A program made the translations under genes and the position numbers. Below, in pieces: positions 1 to 11,623 of a stretch of DNA of 32,158 nucleotides (within the stretch, counting starts at the first letter, position 1; every line of letters starts with the position of its first letter). The stretch comes from Chara braunii. Taxonomy: Eukaryota > Streptophyta > Charophyceae > Charales > Characeae. The notes under the pieces are model-generated. The model was not told where the DNA came from. It saw only the letters and a list, made by a program, of their open reading frames with translations, and made no database searches. The DNA is taken from contig BFEA01000314.1 in assembly GCA_003427395.1 (NCBI GenBank), positions 855,188 through 887,345 on the forward strand. Reading direction: 5' to 3'.

Positions 1-48
<48 letters not shown>
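1..48. repeat. (CT)n microsatellite at window edge
   Basis: The window opens inside a pure CT dinucleotide run. GA/CT runs of 50-90 bp recur at 9.05, 10.1, 23.6, 25.7 and 28.1 kb. Confidence 0.98.
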
Positions 49-51
<3 letters not shown>

Positions 52-493
52 ACAGAGAGGAAGACATGGAAAGATAGCAATGACACACCTCTATTCTTCA
101 ATTTTTTTTGTTTTTCGAAACACCATGCGGGGAACACAAAAAGGGAAAACGGCATAGCAAATGTGATTATATCATATCTCAAAATGTTGCGACATCTCAA
201 AATTAAAAAAAAAAAAAAAAATGAAAAAGGAACACAAACAAATGACATGGTATTTGGAACATTATTATCATGGATATTCATTTGAGATCTCATCATGCTT
301 TTCTAAACCAGAACACACTGTTTTCCCTGCTTCTTTCCTGTTCTGTTCTGTTTCCCGCTACACAGCCCCCATCCTTTCAACTGAAACCTCCAATGCTCTA
401 AACGCTATACCCCCTACAACACACGCACAACGCCAATACCCCTATACAAGAGCACACCTCGATCACATTGCTCCCTGAGCTAACAACGGTTGA
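49..493. other. no recognised gene
   Basis: This stretch is AT-rich with A tracts near 207-220. A short open frame at 221-478 matches nothing I recognise. It may be decayed 5' sequence of the Helitron that follows. Confidence 0.5.
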
Positions 494-1360
494 ATGTACA
501 CATCACTCCTCCTCATCCAACATATCGTCATTCAACTCGCTTCCCTTTGTACAAAAACTCCATGTGGATACTGCTCTACGGACAAATGGCCACATGAACA
601 TCAATGGACAATTAACTTGTGTTGTCGACAAGGTCGAGTTCAACCCCCGCTTTGGCAATATCCGCCACAGGACAGTCATGCCAACTAGATACTTCAACTG
701 TGGGAAAATGATACACGTAACGACAGGTTGTTGAGATCGCGATCTCGACAATTCAATGATGCATCCCAGGTTGTTCGGGAAGCACAACCCCCTCCCGGCC
801 CATGACCTGAAATGCTTAGAATTACGGGGCCCCTAAACCAAAACCTTGGCCCTCTGATTCTGAAAGTTGATCGTCGCCTTACTTTTGCACAACTCTAAGT
901 TTACGATCCACAAGACTAACACGAAGTTACCCTCCTACGCCACGGTATGGATCTCCCGCTTGATATGCCGCTTGCGACTGTCCAACAAATCAAACTCCTT
1001 CTCCACAAATTGCACCGTCTACTTCGCATTTTAAATATGTGGATTCGTGACTTTATCACTATATCCGAGCTTCCGAACGAACTCATCCAAGACCGTCACA
1101 TTATCATAAACCTTGATGTCCGCCCTCCGGGAGAACACGAACAACGGTACAACCGACCCGACGACCTTCGTAAATTTTGTTTGTTAATGACTGATGAACC
1201 TGCAAACCGTGAAATTATCATACGTCGGCGTCATGCAGGCATTGTTCAAATACCTGACACAAATCGTAATTTTGACTCTCTCCACTTTGTTCTCTTGTTC
1301 CCTTTGGACGAGGATGGATGGAGTTCAGGTCCAAGTGACGATATTGAACATCACGTTTAG
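494..1360 (+). pseudogene. Helitron Rep/helicase pseudogene, N-terminal part
   Basis: This is the N-terminal region of a plant-type Helitron protein, the rolling-circle transposon replicase. A CxxC pair (TGT at 563-565, TGC at 572-574) is followed by a stretch reading like the family's 'LCC..G.V..PPL' segment (frame 494-688). The frame 947-1360 then carries the family-typical run around 'MTDEPANREIIIRRR' and 'LLFPLDEDGW' that comes just before the Rep domain. The pieces lie in different frames and stops separate them, so the copy is dead. All pieces are collinear on the plus strand with the Rep and helicase parts that follow. The exact 5' end of the element (5'-TC) cannot be fixed. Confidence 0.75.
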
Positions 1361-2520
1361 AGAATCATTGATCACAAATTTTATGCATTTTATCTCAACA
1401 CTCGCAACACCGAACACACAACATTGTTTCATGCGTCACGCCTTTTCCAAGACTACGTATGCATGGCTTTTACAAAGATTGAGAATGGTTTTATTCTCTA
1501 CAACTTTCTTCACCAAATGAAATTCGTGTTGAATTGTACCAAAACTTGCAGGACCACGTCATGCAATATAACAATGCACAAAATATTAGTCGACGTATAA
1601 TTATTTCAGGCACATTCACACACAGACCTCATGACATGCACTGTCGGACGATATGAAGATTCAATGGTGACTGTGCATGAATTCGGTCCGCCTGACGTCT
1701 TCATTACTATCACATGTAACTCCCACTGACCATAAATTGGCAAAGAACTTTTTCTAAACCAGCAGTGGTCTAACAGACCCGATCTCCTTCCACGTGTTTT
1801 CAAATGATACCGTCCACAACTTATTCCTGATATCCACTCTGTAGATATATTTGCACTTATAAAAGTGTACATATATGTCATCGAAATTAAAAAATGAGGA
1901 CCTTCACATGCACACATTGTCGCAACTTTCGCAGATGGTCACAAAATTTCCACATCTGACGACATCGACTCCATCATTTCAAACAAATTATCACCAACCC
2001 CGATCTAAAAGAACTCATGTTAACATACATGATCCACAACTCGTGTGAGGATCCCAACATGCACTCGTCATGCATGCGAAATGATCATTGCGTGCATCAT
2101 TTCCCTAAACCTTTTCCGGTAATAGTACCCGGGACGATAACACTGGCTACCCCATCTACCGTCGACGATCGCCGACTAACAACGGTCAAACCGCTTTCCA
2201 ATAAAATGATGACATTGATAACTTTTAGGTTGTCCCATACAATATGTTTTTTCTCCTCCACTACCAATGTCATCTGGACATCGAGGTTTGTGCTTCCACT
2301 GCAGCATACTGATACATGCTCGAATACATAATGAAAGGTCTCGTCTGAGCCATTGTTGGAGAAATGACAAACACAAATGACGAAATCCGAATCTATCATG
2401 ATATACGAACAATATATGAATTTTCCCTCTCTCAATATTTTCCGGCTCACTAAGAAAACCACCAATGTGTGTACTTCAGCCCCAACCGACTCAACCAAAT
2501 CATGCGTAATCCACCACCCG
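1361..2520 (+). pseudogene. Helitron pseudogene, HUH Rep endonuclease region
   Basis: This is the Helitron_like_N (HUH Rep) region, which in intact elements nicks and joins single-stranded DNA. Recognisable pieces in order are 'ASRLFQDYVCMAFTKIE' (about 1436-1486), 'EFGPPDVFITITCN' (about 1680-1720), and the two-His HUH motif 'SHAHI' with His codons at 1907-1909 and 1913-1915. Next come 'MIHNSCEDPN' to 'HHFPKPFP' (2029-2118), 'GYPIYRRR' (about 2140-2172), and a tyrosine-containing stretch near 2300-2335 where the family's catalytic Tyr pair is expected. At least four in-frame stops and several frame changes break it. An active enzyme would need these uninterrupted. Confidence 0.85.
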
Positions 2521-2619
2521 AAACCGAACTAATCGCATGGTTCAAATGAAACCTCCAAAACATAAACATTTTTTACAATCGCAAACCGCTCTGAAAAGAC
2601 ATGATTAAAAATTATTATT

Positions 2620-3310
2620 CAACAAATAAACAAAGCAATGGGTCCTCTTGCGCCAAAGCGCCAACACAATTGGTCGAATGCACACTATCACCCCAATGTT
2701 GGCGATACATTTTACCTTCATATGCTCCTACAAACGCCACACTCTAGAGGCGCAACATCCTTTCAGCATATTCACACAGTTAATCGTGAAATTCATTCTA
2801 CTTACCAATCAAGATGTCGTGCACTGGGCGTCCTTAACGACAACACCCAATTCGATGCAGTGCTTCAAAATGCAATTTTGGTCGCTTCGCCACCAATGGT
2901 CTGAGATCTTGTCGTCCGCATTGTGTTGCACTACGTCCCTGTCGATCCCACTACGCTCTTCGAAACACACTGGCAATAAATGACAAATGACTTCCGTAGA
3001 CATTTGCAACCTCATGCAGCTGCACTTTCTTTAATCAAAACAATGGTCTTCATCGATATTAAAAACCGTCTTCAAAACGAAGGTAAACAATTAGAAGACG
3101 CCGGCCTCGTGCCGCCCAATAACAACACTCGGAACGAAGCCGACCTCCAAATCGAACGCACTCACAGACATGGCATTCCACGCATCATTGAAGACGAAAT
3201 CTCTTATGAGAAACCAACACTTGAACTAACTTTTGCCATAAATTTGTCACTCCTTCATCCTTTGCAATACGCAATTTTTCAACGTATCATTAATATGGCC
3301 ACTAATGCAT
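2620..3310 (+). pseudogene. Helitron pseudogene, Rep-helicase linker
   Basis: This is the middle of the Helitron protein between Rep and helicase. The open piece 2638-2904 contains 'FYLHMLLQ', 'RGATSFQHIHTVN' and 'ALGVLNDNTQFD', the usual order in Helitron proteins. The piece 2980-3312 carries 'IKNRLQNEGKQLEDAGLVPP' and then the run-up to the helicase. Pieces are in different frames with stops between them. The same decayed copy continues on both sides, so this is not a separate gene. Confidence 0.8.
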
Positions 3311-4607
3311 AACCACTATGCCTCTTCATCGACGCCCAGTAGGAATTGGTAAAACATTCCTCTTCAACAACATCATGTCTTACATCCGAAATGAAAACCG
3401 CATAGCACTTACAGTCGCATCCAGCGGTATTGCCGTAACACTCCTCAACGGAGCTCGCACATTTCACTCGCGCTTCAAAGCATCTCTCACTCCAACTGCA
3501 ACATCCTCACTTGACATCTCAAAGCAATCAACTTTTGCCGACCTAATTCGGATGACCACTATTATACTATGGGATGAGGCACCCATGACCCACAAATTCC
3601 ACCTCGAGGCACTTGACCGAACACTTTGTAACATCAGTTTCTCCAACGTGCTCTTTGGTGGTAAAATTGTTGTCCTTGCATGACAACTTCTGTCAAATCC
3701 TTCCCGTTACCGCCAGTGGAACACGTGCACAAACTATAAACGTCTTCATCAAATCATCACCATTATGGCACAACTTTGAAGCCTTCCACCTATATAAAAA
3801 CATGTGTGTTCTCACCCACGTGAACAATCTTGAATGCCATCAATATGTTCAATGGCTTCTTGAACTTGGCAATGGTACACTACAATCTCCACCAAACACA
3901 ACACCAACAACAATTCAACTTCCACCCGATCTCTTCCTTCATTCATGAATCCCCGCCCTCATTATCTGGACGTTCCCCGATCTCGAAACCAATGCTCAGA
4001 ACCCTCAGTGGCTCGCTGAGCGCCTAATTTTATCACAAAAAAATAAATTCATCGCCACTCTTAACTCCGCCATCCTTGACCTATTTCTCCGTGATACAAT
4101 TACATCACTCAGTGCCGACTTGCTCCCGATACCTCCATTGACGCCCTGAACACAATCGACATCGCATCCCCTCCTCCACACATGCTCCGACCGAAACAAG
4201 GCGCCCCAACAATTCTCCTATGAAATACTGCAATTATGAATGATATTTGTAACAGTGTACGACTTATTGTCGATTCTATCACAAATAACAAACCCCTTCA
4301 CGGCCGCACACTCCCCACCCTCCAACCATTTTTGCTCCCACGCATCCTCCTCACTGTCGTCGACCACACAACCCCCTTTCCCTGACAAAGACGACAATTT
4401 TCAATCCGCCCCGCATTTGCCATCACTATCAACAATTCTCGAGGTCAATCAATCACCCATGCAGACATTGACCTTCACCAACCACCCTTCGCCCACAACC
4501 AACTTTACGTCGCCTGATCCCACGTTGGCGACCTGTCTCATATTCGCTTCATTGTGCCATCTTCCAACAACCAAACAAACAACATCATTTATAAAAAAAT
4601 CATGTGA
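3311..4607 (+). pseudogene. Helitron pseudogene, PIF1-type helicase domain
   Basis: This is the SF1B PIF1-like helicase half of the Helitron protein, which unwinds DNA during rolling-circle transposition. The Walker A core GIGKT is at 3342-3356; the usual GGTGKT is altered. It is followed by 'ALTVASSGIAVTLL' and the Walker B segment 'LWDEAPM' near 3567-3587. 'FGGKIVVL' lies near 3655-3680 and 'FCQILPV' in another frame at about 3688-3710. 'WLAERLILS' is near 4010-4040. The C-terminal motif '[11 protein letters not shown]' and 'LYVA*SHV' lies near 4420-4530. The natural end resembles the family terminus 'VVYKEVL', read here as 'IIYKKIM' with TGA at 4605-4607. Frameshifts and stops make it non-functional. 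Confidence 0.9.
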
Positions 4608-4728
4608 CATCAACCCCTCACAATCACTCCTCATTTCGCATGTTGGTCCTTGCCTTTGGAGATCAACATCAAGACGTGTCGCGGTCGAAGAAAATAAAAC
4701 ATGCGAAGACATCGACCGCCACTATGAA

Positions 4729-5040
4729 GCAAACATTCAGCCCCTCCGCTCCAACATCAATAACACACTCATCTACAACTACACAACTCCCCCTCACCTC
4801 CACCACAACCACTACCACCACAACACCTGCGACATCGACCAGAATAAAACATTCATCCCTCGCCTCCACGACCGCGGTTGCGATGCAAACATCCGCCCCC
4901 TCCACTCCAACATCAACAACACCTATTTACAACTACACAAACATCCCTCACCTCCACCGCAACCACAATCGCCACAACACCCGCGACATCGACCACAGTA
5001 ACACATTCATCCATTCTCTCCACAAACGCCACGATCAACA
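4729..5040. repeat. tandem duplication, about 156-bp unit, C/A-rich
   Basis: Two copies start at 4729 and 4885, each opening with 'gcaaacat' followed by 'ccccctcc'-like sequence and 'catcaa.aacac'. Both are extremely G-poor on the plus strand and can be read as Thr/Pro/His-rich peptide in more than one frame. The tract lies just past the Helitron stop codon. Confidence 0.75.
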
Positions 5041-5099
5041 TACCAACCACAACTGCACTCACACTCCACACTCCAACCACTGATACAATGCAAACATAA

Positions 5100-5813
5100 T
5101 TGCTCTCACAAACTGACCTCGACGACATCCTCGCACAAATCTCCATTCCACCCCCTTCACCGCCTCCTAGATGGGACACATGGATTTTACTCCTTAACAA
5201 AGATAACATTGAAGAAATCATCCACCAAATCCTTTGGCAAGACTTCCTCACAATCGACCACGCTGCATATTTGCCTCACATTTACACATTATTCTCGTCA
5301 TACAAAAAATATCACACACGCACACTGGCACGCCCACGTCCCTCTCCTTACATAAATGTCAGATTTAACCATGCTAAAAGCTTTCTACTCCAAATCATTA
5401 ACGACGACTACACCCGCCTCCTATTCCCCCGTCCGGACCGTCCTCAATATCAATGTTGCCGCATCACTGATGCACACCATTGTCACACATTCGTCACATC
5501 TTCACCACCGCCCCCACAACCATACCTCCAGCCTTGCACACTGGATGCCGACCCACAATGGTGGCATCCGGTCGAACCTTGGGGCCCAGTTCACGCCACT
5601 GCCACCATCTACAACCTCCTTGCTTCCCGCCACACCTTCCCCATGTACAATATCCCTCACCCTCCCCGCAGCTGGGATTACCTCAATGACCTCATGCATC
5701 TCCACCACCAACAAGCATACCTCCCCCTCCCTCCATTCCCCGCATTTCATATCGATCTCATCTGTCGTGTTATTGCATACTTGCAGGTGCAATCATCATC
5801 GACACACCTCTGA
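5100..5813 (+). other. uncharacterised 237-codon open frame after the Helitron
   Basis: A stop-free frame runs between TAA at 5097-5099 and TGA at 5811-5813. It starts with TTG and has no ATG until late (about residue 180), so as it stands it is not a normal eukaryotic CDS. The peptide is not simple repeat. It has Trp, Tyr and Ile/Leu-rich segments ('WDTWILLLNKDNIEEIIHQI' near the start, 'PHPPRSWDYLNDLMHLHH' later), Pro clusters, and a Cys/His stretch near residues 119-130. I do not recognise it. It could be remnant cargo or a second protein of the Helitron, an older exon, or chance openness caused by the G-poor strand, where TAG and TGA are rare. Confidence 0.3.
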
Positions 5814-6023
5814 AGACCTCCAAGACCTCAGATGAGTCATCATGGAAACTTTCATCCATGTGCGAACTACAAGACATGACAACCTACGGCTAGTCGACAA
5901 TGCGACCAAAGGCAAAACAACCTCAAGAGACACCAGTATATCAAACGCCACATCGGACCATCTTCATCTTGCAATCATACTTTCATCCTCGAGACAACTA
6001 TCAAAGTCGTCCGCATCACGAAT
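5814..6023. other. no recognised gene
   Basis: Sequence between the open frame and the A tract. No Helitron 3' terminus (hairpin followed by CTRR) could be identified here. Confidence 0.4.
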
Positions 6024-6055
6024 GAGAAAAAAAAAAAAAACACAGAGAGAGAGAG

Positions 6056-6099
<44 letters not shown>
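6024..6099. repeat. A-rich tract with short GA run
   Basis: Fourteen A's and a short (GA)n run are followed by about 40 uninterrupted A's to 6099. It could be a retroposon tail, but no flanking direct repeat was found. Confidence 0.85.
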
Positions 6100-6102
<3 letters not shown>

Positions 6103-8555
6103 GACTGACGACTGAGATATATTGCAAAATATTTTTGGCATCAACCTTCGCTCCAACGTAGTTTCGGCGGGTCCACTTGTATAAATAGAACAAAAAAAAG
6201 TTTTACAAAAACATGCAAATTCGATTGATAAGCAACATAGTATTAAACACGTGGCAATATTTGATTTACACTTTTGGCAGAGTTTGCAAATAAATTATAC
6301 GCATATGAACAAATTTGTTATCCTTTAATAAAAATTGGTACACAATATAGCATGAAACATGTGGCAGTGCTTGATTTATATTTTAACAAAGTTTGCAAAA
6401 AAAATATACGCATATGAACAAATTGACTATCGTTTAAGAAATAAAATAAGTGCATCACACAAGGTCCACGACAAAAATTGTATTTTGTTGAAAAATAAAT
6501 CTATGAAAGGCAGCAATAATTGTTGTCGACGTTGATAAATTTTACTTTTTCAAGTTTGATAAACATAAAAAGCATAAGAAGTCATTACACGTCATTCGTT
6601 TTTAAGTTCAACATAGTCATGAACTTCATCATGACACTTAATTTGATGACGAAAATCATGCCTATTATATTGATATGCGACGTGTATGATATCACAAAAC
6701 ATATGTTTGAACCCTGATTATGAGATGTGATTCGTATATGGCGGTTGTACGATGGTCATGTTGGATATCACAAGCAGCGAAACAAACTTCATATAACCAT
6801 TTCATACGCAACATTACACAAGGTTCACTTAACTTATGACAACACCCCCACACGACAAACCGTCACAATCCCTGCCATTGAGAAACGACGAATGAAAATA
6901 TGTTCAATCTAAAGGAAAGAAAGATAATGTGTTGAAAGGGCAAAAACGTGATATAGTAAGTGCGAGAAGTTGACTCACACGAGGAAGTTGGAAAGAGGGG
7001 GCGATGGGAAAACATAAAGAGAGATAATAAGATGTTATAACCCCCGCAAAAAAAAAGTGTACCATTAACTGCATAACATGAAAATGCAAAAATAAAATTA
7101 ATAATCCGCAAAACCACTTGAAAAAATGTATCGTAATAAGTGTTATAAACTTAAAAACTACGTTCCAAATATTTCAATATAAAGCTATACAAAAAATTCG
7201 ATTTTGTCGACGACTGAAGAATAACATTAAAAAAAAAAAACATCAATACAGTCACCGATTAGCAGGTGTTGTCGCAAGTGTGATCTCTCAAAGCTAACAA
7301 GGCAACTATGTTATAACCTTTAATCCAACTCTGACATAACTGAAGTATACAAAAAAATGAAATTGAATGTATGTATGAATGTCTACCTTTATATATGACG
7401 CATGAGACAATGTTACATGTGATAAATATGAAAGTGAAAGTATAATTGCTCTACTACTCACCACATGCAAAAAAAAACATGAATTATGGCGGTCTACTTT
7501 TTTCATCATAATAACAGATTCATTTTCATTTAACACATTTTGTGAGTTTTTGGATCGAGCCCATAATCTACCAGAGCATGAAAATATACAACATGAAAAT
7601 ATATTGTCGTTCGTATACGTGAAAAATAGTGGAAAGCAGTAGAGTGAGGTTCTATGTAATCATTGTAGATATGACAATGAATAATATCGAGGGAAAACCT
7701 ATTAAAAAAAAAAAAAAAGGTACAACGAGAATATACGATCTAGTGGGCACAAATTGTCACTATGGAACAAGAGGAACAAAGTGGTTTTCACAAAGAATAT
7801 CATATCGGACCATACCCCGAGGTCAAAGGTAAATACAATATCGTGAGGACCATCAAGGATATTGGAGCGACAAAGTATGAAAAAAAAAAAAAACGAACCG
7901 TATTACGTGGTTTCATAGTGTTTGGACTAAGAATAGACAATTGACATAAATTAAGAGTGGTAGGATTGAATTGACAAAGTGGCTTTTTACCACTTAGTCA
8001 AGACCTAAATGCTCATCCTCGCTTCAATAATGGAAGGCAGCATAAGAAAAGTATGTGGGGGAAAAAAAAACGTTTTTGAGAAACCACAATAGGGGTCATA
8101 TTACCATATTACATATTGTTTTCATTACTTGGTAAAGTTGTATGAGGATAGAATGATCCTCTGGACGGAGTCCATAAGACCGACTTAGGTTGTTGTACAT
8201 TACGAAACATTTATACATGATTAACTTCATAAATATAAATAATTATTAGCGTAGAACCAGAGCAGTCATCGAGCTACGTAGGGCTAAAAGGAAAGTCGTG
8301 CAGATGAAGGTCTGTAAACTAAAGGGGATAATAATCATTTGTAATATACGTTAAGATTCATGTCAAAATGCCCCTAAAAGATGTGGGTAAACCTTTTTGA
8401 CCAGAATTTGTTTTGTTATGCCTTAAGTAGGCCGCTGCAAAAAATTGTGATATAGATGTCACCGTCAAGGTTTATGCCTATACCAATTTTTACCTTGTTT
8501 ACCCTCCCTATCGAGCTGCAACTTTGCGAATACCCAAGGTCATAGGCGTGACAAT
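6100..8555. other. AT-rich intergenic sequence without recognised gene
   Basis: About 2.4 kb of AT-rich sequence with scattered A tracts. All open frames are short (under 90 codons) and match nothing known to me. The only structure I see is the about 110-bp tandem duplication at 6239-6430. Confidence 0.6.
6239..6430. repeat. tandem duplication, about 110-bp unit
   Basis: The blocks 'cacgtggcaatatttgattta' (6249-) and 'catgtggcagtgcttgattta' (6359-) match, as do two copies of 'gcatatgaacaaatt' at 6301 and 6410. The period is 109-110 bp and the copies differ at several bases. Confidence 0.75.
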
Positions 8556-8589
8556 TTGGTTCTCCGAGTCACATATACAAACGTGTGTA

Positions 8590-8887
8590 CTCATACAGAT
8601 AACCATGTTGGCAACTCTCTCTCCCTCTCACACATACACACGCACGCACATGATGACGACTTTCTTTCTCTCTCTCTCACACACACGCACATGCTGGTGA
8701 CTCTCTTTCTCTCTCTCACACACGAACATAACACACACTAATGCACACACACACGCACACAAACACAATACATATACACACAAACATAACATACACACAC
8801 ACAGAATGCCACATACACACATGCCGACAACTCTCTCTCGCTCACAAAAAATAAAACAAGAGTGCGCACACACATAGATGTTCGCTA

Positions 8888-8918
<31 letters not shown>

Positions 8919-8935
8919 ACTCTCTGTATCACATT
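8590..8935. repeat. compound CT/CA microsatellite
   Basis: Mixed (CT)n and (CA)n blocks recur with short spacers that contain 'acatg' or 'gttgg'. It ends in a CT run at about 8890-8915. This is low-complexity sequence with no gene. Confidence 0.9.
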
Positions 8936-9047
8936 TTCACATGTTGATATGCTCTTCAGATATATAGCTGCGTGACATTATGAGACGAAAACCGAGAAGG
9001 ATAGTAATGCGGATGAAGAGAGAGGAAACATATGCGTGTGAGCATGC

Positions 9048-9049
<2 letters not shown>

Positions 9050-9125
<76 letters not shown>
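9050..9125. repeat. (GA)n microsatellite
   Basis: About 38 uninterrupted GA units. The long open frames across it are artefacts of the dinucleotide repeat. Confidence 0.97.
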
Positions 9126-9127
<2 letters not shown>

Positions 9128-9129
<2 letters not shown>

Positions 9130-9800
9130 AATGGTGGTCTATTTGCCCCTCCAATGGCAAGAGGGGCAAAACGAAAACATGGCGGAGACCGCTCGGGGGC
9201 ATTTCAAAAATGCAGGGGGCGCATGGAAAGTGGACAACTATTGGGTATTCTGAAAACTCGGACAGTGCCCGGCAGGGGTATATTGCAGATGTGGGGGGAC
9301 CAATCGACGCCAGTTTTGTTTGTAGTCAGAGGGGCAGTCCGATCTACCCACATCTTTCAGGGGCAGTTTGGCATATATCTCACCTTATGGGGGTATTTTG
9401 CAAGTTATCCCAACTGGATAACGCTTCCCGCAGAATCTATCCAGAGGTCCCCGCCCTCTAAGTGATGTTTTTGAAATGAATTGAATTTTGATGGGCAAAA
9501 AACACGGCCCAAAAAAGAAAAAAAAAAAGAAGAAAAAACACCGCCAGTATGTCGTCGTGTAGTGAACAACGGAGAAGAAAGCGGAAACTCCGAAGGCACA
9601 TATAGGTGGAAGACGTCCACGGCTGCCTATCCTTGGAGTGTGATGGAGTATGACCGATCCCACCGTATCCGTGGCATAGGCCACACCCCAAACGGATAGA
9701 GAGATTCGCGCGTTTGCAACCGTCCCACCCAATCAGGAATCAGCACACATGGATGCGAATATTAAACTGAGGAAAATAACTCGCGCGCTTCCCAGGCCAT
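9128..9800. other. single-copy-looking sequence, no recognised gene
   Basis: Balanced composition and a few frames of 70-115 codons on both strands, none with a motif I recognise. An A/G tract lies at 9508-9536. Confidence 0.45.
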
Positions 9801-10106
9801 GCAACCACACGATTCCGTATGATGGACGGTATCGGAGGCGTCACACAGCCACCCTTTCTATCCTATCCGGTTGCTAATGGGACCTTGGGCCCGGTGTGCG
9901 TGGCGACGCGCGTTTTCGCGCGCCATGTGCACGGGCCTTCTCCTCGGATACTTTTCGAAACGGGTGCTGTCGGGGTCGTGGGGTGCGGCGGTCGTGTGTC
10001 GCCGTGCGAGCTTGACACGTGTGTACGACCCTGCGCTCACCAGCAGAACATGTCGTGCGTGTACGGTTTCAGACGCTCCCTCCTTTGCAGTTGATGAACG
10101 TACTGC

Positions 10107-10109
<3 letters not shown>
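9801..10109. other. GC- and CpG-rich segment
   Basis: A CpG-dense stretch containing a small perfect foldback of GCGCG arms around TTTT near 9907-9920. Its composition differs from the AT-rich left half of the window. No gene recognised. Confidence 0.5.

Positions 10110-10161
<52 letters not shown>
10110..10161. repeat. (GA)n microsatellite
   Basis: About 26 GA units. Confidence 0.97.
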
Positions 10162-10163
<2 letters not shown>

Positions 10164-10237
10164 GCACAGCGATTTGGAGAGTGCAAGCTGGCTATGTCGC
10201 CTGACATGGACTTCCACAGGCGACATCAACGACCAGA

Positions 10238-10858
10238 CTCGAGGTATGCGTTCCTTTTTCTCCTCCTTCTCCCCCTCCTTGTCCTGATTCTCTCTCTATT
10301 CCTCCTTCGTCGCTCTCTCCTCCGCCTCCTCGTCCGCCTCCTGCTCCTCCTCCTCCTCCGTCTCCTCCGTCTCCTCCGTCTCCTCCTCCGTCTCCTCCGT
10401 CTACCCCTATTGTCTCCGTCCTCTACCTCTATTGTCCCCCTCGTCCTCTGCCTCGTCGTCATCGTCATCCTCCTTGTTTTTCTTCCTCTACATGTGCGTG
10501 TTCCCGCCCTTGATTGTCGGTTGTCCTCTTCTTCTTCTTCTTCTTGATCTTCTTCTTCTGTTTCTTCTTCTCCTCTTTCTTCTTTTTCTCTCGCTTCTTC
10601 TTCTCCTTCTTCTGCGAGTTTGGTCCGTGAGCTATCTGCGCGCGGTTGTGAGTGTGATTCTCTCTTGTACGTGGACAACCGGCCACTGCCCTCGCCAGCT
10701 CTCCACCATTTCTTCTTCTTCTTCGTCTTCTTTACCTTCTTATCTCCTTTATCTTCTTCTTCTTCCTCTTTCTCTCCCTCCTCCCCCACTTCTTCTTTCT
10801 TCTTCTTCTTCTTCTTCTTCTTCTTCTTCTTCTTCTTTTTCTTCTTCTTCTTCTTCTT
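10238..10858. repeat. polypyrimidine triplet tract (TCC/CTC then TTC/CTT)
   Basis: About 620 bp with pyrimidines almost exclusively on the plus strand. It begins as CTC/CGT triplets and ends as TTC triplets (10794-10857). Reading it in any frame gives poly-Ser, Leu, Phe, Arg or Glu pseudo-proteins on either strand; these are not genes. Homopurine-homopyrimidine mirror tracts of this kind can form triplex DNA. Confidence 0.95.
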
Positions 10859-10890
10859 GGCTACTCGGAAATTTGCAGCGGGCCAGGTCT

Positions 10891-11039
10891 AGCTTGCATT
10901 TTTGTAGTATCCATAATGGTGAGGGTGTGAGCGCGTGATTGTCACCTGTCCTCGCTGTCCAAATACTCCCAGCTGAATGATTCTCCAAATCTTCAATTTG
11001 ATGAAAAAAAAAAAAAAAAAAAAAAGCTTGCATTTTTGT
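10891..11039 (+). mobile_element. poly(A)-tailed retroposon of unknown RNA, 15-bp TSD
   Basis: The 15-base word AGCTTGCATTTTTGT occurs at 10891-10905 and again, perfectly, at 11025-11039. Between them lie about 98 bp of unique sequence (10906-11003) followed by about 21 A's ending at the second copy. A perfect TSD, a 3' poly(A) and a short body are the hallmarks of LINE-type target-primed reverse transcription. The body is not U1, U2, U3, U4, U5, U6 or a tRNA as far as I can tell, and no protein frame is convincing. The parent RNA is unknown. Confidence 0.85.
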
Positions 11040-11537
11040 GTTTGTTTTTTTCGTGTGGGTTCGGATTGTAAACTGATGTTGTTGCAGATATTGGAAACGC
11101 ATGAGGGTTCCGAAGACGAGATTTTTGGGCCGCGATGAAGGGATAACAGTGCGCGTGCATTCCTTACATCCGACGCGTGCTGTATTATAAAACAGGACTG
11201 CATTTCACGGCCGAATGTCGTAGTGGTTGTTGTGAAGAGGTGCACGAAGTCACGGTTGGTTGATCAGCATTTTTGCGCACGCCAAACACTCTACCAAACG
11301 AACAGAAGTTGAAGTCTTTAAAAAAACGACAAAGAAGTACAAGCGACCGGCTCTCCGATAGATAATAAATGTCCCGACGGCTATGGCGGGGTAACTTGTT
11401 CCACCGACAACTATTAACAACGAAGATAATTGAAAATGGAGGCGGGGATTGGTGGGGAGTTTAATGTGAGAGGCCGACAATAACGTCGCCAATCGTCCCC
11501 CAAATCCTCCGCGTGCGCTTGTGCGCCAATGAGTGAT

Positions 11538-11540
<3 letters not shown>
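11040..11540. other. no recognised gene
   Basis: Mixed-composition sequence with short frames only. No motif or repeat recognised. Confidence 0.5.

Positions 11541-11583
<43 letters not shown>
11541..11583. repeat. (TG)n microsatellite
   Basis: About 21 TG units. Confidence 0.97.
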
Positions 11584-11584
<1 letters not shown>

Positions 11585-11623
11585 GTCGTATTGGCTATAC
11601 ACTCAAAAAAAGCATGACGGTGC

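Noticed and set aside
10226-10789. 187-codon minus-strand frame rich in Arg, Glu and Lys
   Set aside because: It is the translation of the polypyrimidine triplet tract. Similar frames exist on both strands.
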